From the NCBI RefSeq assembly GCF_050320395.1, contig NZ_CP144459.1, positions 1,674,001-1,738,000 of the forward strand: 64,000 nucleotides of DNA, given 5' to 3'. Under the pieces are notes generated by a model. That model did not search any database. It was not told the DNA's origin and saw only the letters and a list, made by a program, of their open reading frames with translations. The stretch's first letter is position 1. Each line of letters begins with the position of its first letter. The position numbers and the translations under genes are program-made. This document shows positions 58,460 through 64,000 of this stretch, in pieces. This stretch comes from Treponema_C sp050320395. GTDB lineage: Bacteria; Spirochaetota; Spirochaetia; Treponematales; Treponemataceae.

Positions 58460-58689
58460 AAAATTTTGAACAGCGATTGCAGCGTTTGGAAGAGCTGGGA
58501 AGCGAAATAAAAAAAAGCGATATCAAACTTGAAGATGCTTTAAAAATGTTTGAAGAAGGCATTACCCTAGCCAAGGGTATGGAAAAAGAATTGGATAAAA
58601 TCGAAGGTAAAATTCAACAGCTTATGAATCAGCCGGCCTTGCCGCAGGACAAGGTTGAACTCGATTTATTCAGTTCCCTGAACGACTGA
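58456..58689 (+). CDS. xseB: Exonuclease VII small subunit
   Basis: A 77-residue XseB: NFEQRLQRLEELGSEIKKSD, IKLEDALKMFEEGITLAKGM and EKELDKIEGKIQQLM are the three helical blocks of this subunit, which binds XseA's coiled coil. ATG 58456 overlaps the xseA stop (ATGA). mutL follows after 15 bp. Confidence 0.93.
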   Translation: MKNFEQRLQRLEELGSEIKKSDIKLEDALKMFEEGITLAKGMEKELDKIEGKIQQLMNQPALPQDKVELDLFSSLND

Positions 58690-58704
58690 CGGAACACCCT
58701 GTTT

Positions 58705-60630
58705 ATGAACGCGATAAATACTGCGGCACTGCTTCGCCCCGTAAAACAGCTTGAGCCGGATGTTGCGCGTAAAATAGCGGCAGGAGAGGTTATAGACCGC
58801 CCCGCCGCGGTTTTGCGCGAATTTTTGGACAATGCAGTCGATGCGGGTGCGGATAAAATCAGCGCGGAACTAGAAGAAGGCGGTATAAGTCTTATCCGTG
58901 TTGCCGATAACGGCTGCGGCATGACAAAAGCGGATTTGGAAGAGTGCGCCAGAGCCCATGCGACAAGTAAAATCGTTTCGGATACCGACCTTGAATCGCT
59001 TTCGACCCTCGGTTTCCGCGGCGAAGCCCTTGCTTCCGTTTCGGCCGTCAGCCGTTTGGAAATAACTTCAAGCAGAAACGGCGAAGCATGGAAGATGAGT
59101 ACGGAGGGAGCCGAGCGCCGTATAGAACCTGCATCCCTTCCGTTGGGAACAACGGTTGTATGCCGGACCTTATTCGACAATTTTCCCGCACGCCGCCGCT
59201 TTTTAAAACGGCCGCAAGCGGAAAACCTTTTGTGTAAGCAAACCTTTATCGAAAAAAGTCTTCCCTTCCCCGACAGGGCTTTTCGCCTTATAAGCGACGG
59301 AAAAATCCGTTTGGACCTGCCGGCAGGGCAAAGCTTGAGCCGGCGCTTTTGTGCCGCCTTGGACATGGGCGAAAAAGAAGCCCTGTTTTACGAGATACAC
59401 TCACAACCCGATGAGGACACGGACATCCTAAATACCGAAAACAAAAAAGAAGCCTTTTCTTTTGCGATTGTATTGGGCGAAACTTCGGTGTACCGAAGCG
59501 ACCGCAAACTCATGTACGTTTTTGTAAACGGAAGGCGCGTACAGGAATACGCCCTTTTACAGGCGATGGATTACGGTGCCGAAGCGTATTTTCCGAACGG
59601 AACCCATCCGGCCGCCTGCCTTTTTTTAACGATAGATTCTTCTCTGGTGGACTTTAATATTCATCCCGCAAAAAAAGAAGTGCGATTTAAAGATATAGGG
59701 CCCGTTCACCGCAGCATAAGTTCCGCAGTACGCAATTTTTACAAAAATCTTGCCGTTTCCTCTCTGGTAAAGGAAGCCGAAAACGGAACTTCAAAAACAT
59801 CAGGTTCGGAGCCGATATATTCGGGAGAGGTACCCCAAAAGGCCGAAAACCGGAGCGGGGAACTGTTCGCAGATTACGCTGCGGACAAAGCGGTTTATAC
59901 AGAAGGCGGACAAAGCGGCTCTTACAATGATCTGTATAAGTCGGCCTTTTACAAGGCGGAAAAAAGACTCTACGAAAAACAGGCTTGTGCATATGCGGAA
60001 ACGGGATCGGGTATTGCAGCGGCCCCCGCGGACAATGCCCTGAACGGTAAAGAAAACGCGGAGGAAGCCGATAAAAAAGATGAAAGTGCAGTACGCTATG
60101 TGGGAACGGCTTTAGGCGTTTTTTTAATTGCCGAAAAAAACGACGATTTATATCTGGTAGACCAGCACGCGGGCCATGAGCGTATCCTGTTCGAGCGCTT
60201 TATGGAAAGCGCAGGGCAAAAGCAAGCGCTTTTAATTCCCCTTGTTATGGAAACTCCCTCGGACGATGACGACTCCTACCTTGAAAGCCTCCTTCCCGAA
60301 CTGGAAAAGGCGGGCTTTACCATGCATAACTGCGGAAGCGGCAGGTGGGAGGTTGAAACCGTTCCCATAAAATGGCATGGCGGTGAACGCGATTTACAAA
60401 GCGATTTATTGGATAAGCGTACAAGCCCCGAAGAAATTATCCGCAGTCTTGCCGCAACAAGCGCGTGCAGGGCCGCCGTAAAAGACGGCCACATCCTTGA
60501 CCCCGAAACGGCGCAAAAGCTTTTAGACGATATATTTGCACTCAAAGACCCGCACTGTCCTCACGGGCGGCCGGTATGGACAAGGCTTTCCAAAGAAGAT
60601 CTGTTCCGTGCCGTGCGGCGTACCCGCTGA
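58705..60630 (+). CDS. mutL: DNA mismatch repair protein MutL (endonuclease type)
   Basis: A 641-residue MutL. The N-terminal GHKL ATPase has KIAAGEVIDRPAAVLREFLD, RVADNGCGMTKADLEECARA and STLGFRGEALASVSAVSRLE. A variable linker spans about 345-455. The C-terminal dimerisation domain carries DQHAGHERILFERF, fitting the DQHAx2Ex4E metal-dependent nicking motif, plus SACRAAVK and CPHGRP, the other endonuclease-site motifs. This form is used where MutH is absent. It closes the xseA-xseB-mutL operon and converges with the TPR gene across a 16-bp gap. Confidence 0.95.
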   Translation: MNAINTAALLRPVKQLEPDVARKIAAGEVIDRPAAVLREFLDNAVDAGADKISAELEEGGISLIRVADNGCGMTKADLEECARAHATSKIVSDTDLESLSTLGFRGEALASVSAVSRLEITSSRNGEAWKMSTEGAERRIEPASLPLGTTVVCRTLFDNFPARRRFLKRPQAENLLCKQTFIEKSLPFPDRAFRLISDGKIRLDLPAGQSLSRRFCAALDMGEKEALFYEIHSQPDEDTDILNTENKKEAFSFAIVLGETSVYRSDRKLMYVFVNGRRVQEYALLQAMDYGAEAYFPNGTHPAACLFLTIDSSLVDFNIHPAKKEVRFKDIGPVHRSISSAVRNFYKNLAVSSLVKEAENGTSKTSGSEPIYSGEVPQKAENRSGELFADYAADKAVYTEGGQSGSYNDLYKSAFYKAEKRLYEKQACAYAETGSGIAAAPADNALNGKENAEEADKKDESAVRYVGTALGVFLIAEKNDDLYLVDQHAGHERILFERFMESAGQKQALLIPLVMETPSDDDDSYLESLLPELEKAGFTMHNCGSGRWEVETVPIKWHGGERDLQSDLLDKRTSPEEIIRSLAATSACRAAVKDGHILDPETAQKLLDDIFALKDPHCPHGRPVWTRLSKEDLFRAVRRTR

Positions 60631-60646
60631 AATGAAGGTCCGGCCC

Positions 60647-62992
60647 CTATTTAATCTTTGTTAAAAGGGCGCTCACCTCTTCTTTGCGGAATGAGGGGTC
60701 TTTTTCCCGAACCGCAATCAAATATTTTTCGGCATTTGTATTATCCTGCAGGGCAATACATACCTTTGCCAATTCGACATAGGCTTCAAGATTATTTTGA
60801 TTGCGCTGCAAAACCTCAAGATAAACCGTTTTTGCGGCATCGAAATTCTTTGAAGACGCATAGGCGGAAGCCAAATTCATCTTTGCCGTTTGATTTTTCG
60901 GTTCAATCTTTAATGCCGCAACAAAATATTTTATCGCATTATCGTAATCTTTTTTTGCCGAATAAGCGCCGGCAAGATTGTTTACGGCTTCAAAGCTGTT
61001 TTTATCAAGATCAACAGCCTTTGTTAAATGCGCTAAGGCACTTTCGGTATCGCCGCTGTCCGAATAGAGTTTTCCCAAATTGATATTCGCTTTTACATGA
61101 TTCGCATCGATTTTAAGAGCGGCGACATAGGCTGCAACCGCCGTATCAAAGCGTCCGGAAAGCTCACTCATAAGACCGTAATTATATTGGTATACGGCGT
61201 TTTTCGGCTCGGAGCCTACCGCTTTTTGCGCATAGGACAGGGCTTCTTCAAGTTTATTTTGAGCAAACAAGGTTGTGGACAGATTATAGTTTGTAAGCGG
61301 ATCGGTGTCGGCATAGCTTAGGGCGCGTTTGAAATATTTTTCGGCTTCGCTATAATTTTCCTGCGTGCCGTACACGGAACCGAGTTCTCTGAGCGCGTTT
61401 TTATTTGTCGAATCTATTTCAAGCACTTTTTTATACGAAGCGATCGCACCGGTATTATCGTTTTTTTGTACTTGAAGCCGGGCAAGCTGAAGCCATGCCG
61501 TATCGTATTGAGGATTTACCGATACGGCTTTTCGTAAAGCGGACACCGCATCCTCGGTACGGCCCAAGCGATTATAGGCTAAGGCGGCGTTAAACCATGC
61601 CTGATAAAAAGAGGCATCGAATTTTGCCGCCGATTCAAACGATGAACGGGCTTCCGCATATTTTTTCAAAGTATATTGAACCTTACCCAATTCGTAAAAA
61701 TAGAGGGAATTTGACGCATCTTTTTTTACGGCCGCGGCAAATTCCTTTAAGGCCGTTGCATAATCCTTCTCATCGGCGGCCGCCTTTCCCAATACATAGC
61801 GGGAAACGGGATTATCAGGAGTAAATTGTAAGCTCTTTTGCGCATAATCGACCGCTTCATTTTTTAAAGCCTTTTTCTTTTCTTTGTCCGGTTCGTTTTG
61901 TGCCGACGAAGACAAAAGACCTGCGATTTCGGCAAGTTTTGCCCCCGACAAATCCTTTTGGTTTGCCGGCAAAAGGGATTCGGCTTTTTTAAAATGTGCG
62001 GAAGCTTCATCATAGCGGCCCGAAAGCAGCCCCGCCTTACCCGAAGCCACTTCATCGTTTATGCGCGTAATAAGTTTTTGTAAATCGGCATTTTTTTGGG
62101 CAAGCTCTTTTTCATAGGCTTTGCGCTTGGCTTCTTCGGCAGCAGCCTGTTCCTGCCGTTTTTTTTGCGCGGCACGCTCTTCTTCTTCGGCGCGCGAAAG
62201 CTCTTCCTGTTTTTTCATAACTTCAGCCAAGGCGGCCGCGTTTTTTGCATTTTCACGGGCGGCCCGTGCATTTTCTTCCGCCAAACGGTCAACGGCTTTT
62301 TCGATCTCTCTTGCATTCAAGGTCGGATTCGCGGAATCGGGAAAAGCGGCTGCCCGTTGTCCCGCAGCTTGAGCCGCTTTTAAGGCGAGAATATCGTCGC
62401 TTATTTTCAGGATTTCGGCATCATCGGCATTTTGAATAAGCAGTTGGTCGAGTAAATCCATAGCGCGCTCATACTCTCCCCTATCCGCATAGCGTTTTGC
62501 AAGGGCAAGGGTATTTGCCCGTTCCGTTTCGCTGACAGCCGACGGCGTTCCCTTTCCCCCCGGAACGGAAAATAAAGCGCAGCCGCGAATCGAAGACACA
62601 ATAATAAAAAGGATTAAAAAAAAGAGGACAATCGCTCCTATAATCGACAAAACGGTTAAAAGCTGCTTTTTATTGTCTTTTTTACGCGCAGGCTCCGGGT
62701 TATCGTAAAAAAAGGCGGGAACGGCACTTTTCTTTTTTTCGCTTTCCGTAAAAACGGGACGCTTATCGGCCGACGATGTCGTACCTGTGGTAAGAGGACG
62801 GGACGAAGAGGCCCGACGGGGCTCTCTTAATGGGGATGAAACCTTGCGCTCCGGCTCTTTTAAAGTAACAGAAGATGTTCGAGGCTTCGAAGCCTCTTTT
62901 TCTTCACTTTTATCGAGTTTATAGCGAGGCGGTTCTTTATCCCATTTTTGATTCCATTGCTCTTTATTCAAGTTCAATTTCTTCGTACTCAT
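60647..62992 (-). CDS. Membrane-anchored TPR protein
   Basis: A 781-residue protein. The N-terminal 110 residues are basic and polar (KLNLNKEQWNQKWDKEPPRY). A single membrane helix follows at about 108-135 (LLTVLSIIGAIVLFFLILFI), then a charged coiled-coil stretch (EEERAAQKKRQEQAAAEEAK) and at least ten TPR repeats to the end (NPVSRYVLGKAAADEKDYAT; AWFNAALAYNRLGRTEDAVS; ALRELGSVYGTQENYSEAEK). The TPR array probably faces the periplasm and recruits protein partners. It overlaps the upstream TPR gene by 29 bp, so the two may form one system. Confidence 0.8.
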   Translation of the reverse strand: MSTKKLNLNKEQWNQKWDKEPPRYKLDKSEEKEASKPRTSSVTLKEPERKVSSPLREPRRASSSRPLTTGTTSSADKRPVFTESEKKKSAVPAFFYDNPEPARKKDNKKQLLTVLSIIGAIVLFFLILFIIVSSIRGCALFSVPGGKGTPSAVSETERANTLALAKRYADRGEYERAMDLLDQLLIQNADDAEILKISDDILALKAAQAAGQRAAAFPDSANPTLNAREIEKAVDRLAEENARAARENAKNAAALAEVMKKQEELSRAEEEERAAQKKRQEQAAAEEAKRKAYEKELAQKNADLQKLITRINDEVASGKAGLLSGRYDEASAHFKKAESLLPANQKDLSGAKLAEIAGLLSSSAQNEPDKEKKKALKNEAVDYAQKSLQFTPDNPVSRYVLGKAAADEKDYATALKEFAAAVKKDASNSLYFYELGKVQYTLKKYAEARSSFESAAKFDASFYQAWFNAALAYNRLGRTEDAVSALRKAVSVNPQYDTAWLQLARLQVQKNDNTGAIASYKKVLEIDSTNKNALRELGSVYGTQENYSEAEKYFKRALSYADTDPLTNYNLSTTLFAQNKLEEALSYAQKAVGSEPKNAVYQYNYGLMSELSGRFDTAVAAYVAALKIDANHVKANINLGKLYSDSGDTESALAHLTKAVDLDKNSFEAVNNLAGAYSAKKDYDNAIKYFVAALKIEPKNQTAKMNLASAYASSKNFDAAKTVYLEVLQRNQNNLEAYVELAKVCIALQDNTNAEKYLIAVREKDPSFRKEEVSALLTKIK

Positions 62993-63830
62993 AATCCAAT
63001 ACTCCTTCGGTTCCGGCGCTTACATTGGTTGTCGAACCGGTTTGCAGGGAGGCCGATACTTCTTCAAGAATTCTGCGCCTCCTTTCGGCTTCCGCAGCGG
63101 CTTTTTCGGCTGCAAGACGTTCCTGTTCCGCGGCAATACGCGCTTTTTCGGATTCCAGACGCTCACGCTCGGCACGCAAGCGTTCTTCTTCAAGTCTTAT
63201 ACGCTCCGCTTCTTCGGCTTTTCGGCGTTTTTCCCGTTCGCGTAAAGCCAATTCATCATTCAAGGCTCCTATCATGCGCTTGATTTCGCCGCCCTGCGGA
63301 GCATCCGGTGCCAAAGCAAGATATTGTGTATAATCATCGATAGCTTCGGCGTATTTTTGTAAATACACTTGAGTATTTGCGCGGTTCAAATATGAAGAAG
63401 CCCATAAAGAATCGGCCGCAAGGGAAAAAGAAAAATATTCATAGGCTTTTGCATAATCGCCGAGTAAAAAAGCGGTATTGCCTGCGTTATAATAGAGGCT
63501 TTTTTTATCGGTTCCGGCAGCCTCGGTTCCGCGCAAAAACACTTCGAGGGCTTTTTTGAGGTTTCCCGTTTGTATACAGGCTGTTCCCAAATAGTTATAG
63601 ATAACCGGCGGAGTTCCCTTTTCGGCCAAAGCTTTTTCCAAAAAAGGCAGGGCCTGGTCGGGCCGATTACTGCGGAACAGCCGCTCTCCCTCATTAAACG
63701 GATTTTCGAAGGCCGTGTCGGACGGACTTTTTCCCGTCTCCTGTGCATGCACGGAAGGAAAAATCAAAAAAAGCAGTATACAAAGACTGCATAAAATTGT
63801 TATACTGTAGGCATGGGATTTTCTATCCAT
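62964..63830 (-). CDS. Exported TPR/coiled-coil protein
   Basis: A 288-residue protein with a signal peptide (SITILCSLCILLFLIFPSVH then AQETG), four TPR repeats at about 35-165 (EGERLFRSNRPDQALPFLEK; YYNAGNTAFLLGDYAKAYEY; SYLNRANTQVYLQKYAEAID) and a Glu/Arg-rich single helix (RLEEERLRAERERLESEKAR). I start at ATG 63830 (MDRKSHAYS), because the longer frame would read through the promoter at 63859-63887. A GGGAG lies about 12 nt upstream. It is the first gene of a two-gene TPR operon. Confidence 0.78.
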   Translation of the reverse strand: MDRKSHAYSITILCSLCILLFLIFPSVHAQETGKSPSDTAFENPFNEGERLFRSNRPDQALPFLEKALAEKGTPPVIYNYLGTACIQTGNLKKALEVFLRGTEAAGTDKKSLYYNAGNTAFLLGDYAKAYEYFSFSLAADSLWASSYLNRANTQVYLQKYAEAIDDYTQYLALAPDAPQGGEIKRMIGALNDELALREREKRRKAEEAERIRLEEERLRAERERLESEKARIAAEQERLAAEKAAAEAERRRRILEEVSASLQTGSTTNVSAGTEGVLDYEYEEIELE

Positions 63831-63858
63831 AGGGTTGCACTCCCGTGTATATTGTCTT

Positions 63859-63887
63859 ATAATATCATAAAAAAGACAGTCTTTCAA
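63859..63887 (-). promoter_or_regulatory. Promoter of the TPR operon
   Basis: Minus-strand TTGAAA (63882-63887), a 17-nt spacer and TATTAT (63859-63864); the ATG is 28 nt downstream. Confidence 0.65.
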
Positions 63888-63906
63888 TAACAGTATCGGA
63901 GGATTG

Positions 63907-64000
63907 ATGAGTACTCTTCAAATAATTCTTATTTGCGTCCTTGCCGTCGTAGCCGCCTTTCTTGCAGTTTTTCTTATAAAATCTTTCGCCCTGCCGAAAA
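63907..64000 (+). CDS. 5' end of a membrane-anchored protein (partial)
   Basis: ATG 63907 with GGAGG just upstream begins MSTLQIILICVLAVVAAFLA then VFLIKSFALPK and runs off the right edge. The N-terminal helix suggests a membrane anchor. The family cannot be told from 31 residues. It is divergent from the TPR operon. Confidence 0.6.
   Translation, partial: MSTLQIILICVLAVVAAFLAVFLIKSFALPK

Overview
The window looks like the chromosome of a spirochaete of the genus Treponema, probably a host-associated (oral-type) species. The reasons are a FlaA flagellar sheath protein gene next to a GerMN-like gene and an amidase gene, an lptD-like/uvrA pair, a cytoplasmic chemoreceptor paired with a di-iron oxygen-binding protein, tandem DUF115 (Maf-like) genes, several Treponema-style lipoproteins, and an array of integron attC sites of the kind known from Treponema denticola. 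The species cannot be named from the sequence alone.

Layout. 1-2543: tail of an unknown gene and a C39-peptidase ABC exporter. 2527-8721: lptD-like and uvrA on the minus strand. 9048-10240: a lipoprotein plus outer-membrane-barrel pair. 10321-15090: an AT-rich accessory block bounded by repeated attC sites; its cassettes carry BrnTA, VapBC/PIN and HicAB toxin-antitoxin modules, a frameshifted DUF6994-like gene and unknown small genes. No integrase lies in the window, so this is a CALIN (attC cluster without integrase) or the far end of a larger integron. 15336-19989: glgA, aroH, smpB, an exported protein, tsaC and a FtsB-like gene. 20132-27871: a very acidic protein, an unknown protein, two DUF115 proteins and a degenerate GGDEF-like membrane protein. 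27889-30132: dinG and tRNA-Glu. 30256-38058: a peptide-type ABC transporter operon with two exported companion proteins, one carrying a formylglycine-generating-enzyme-like domain without cysteines. 38207-42390: a (p)ppGpp-synthetase/TPR fusion, flaA, a GerMN-like gene and an amidase. 42381-49150: a sugar/glycan cassette (ATP-grasp, a three-domain SpsF-PseG-methyltransferase, a GT2-like protein and a degenerate SPASM/radical-SAM-like protein). 49263-50903: the oxygen/iron chemotaxis pair. 51034-57180: a repeat-rich patch with one broken and one intact Rpn-type nuclease gene, an Rpn remnant, two-hairpin palindromic units and GC-rich direct repeats, enclosing a glycosyltransferase and a large lipoprotein. 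57242-64000: xseA-xseB-mutL, two TPR proteins and the start of an unknown gene.

Themes. Flagellum biology recurs: FlaA, the oxygen/iron chemoreceptor pair, and enzymes that could build and attach a flagellin or envelope glycan. DNA repair is represented by uvrA, dinG, xseAB and an endonuclease-type mutL. Backbone promoters mostly show a sigma-70 pattern with a 17-bp spacer and -10 elements such as TATACT. uvrA and smpB have their -10 box exactly 6 nt before the ATG, which predicts leaderless mRNAs. The most unusual structures are the attC/toxin-antitoxin array and the two-hairpin elements with an invariant AGGAC loop associated with Rpn genes.
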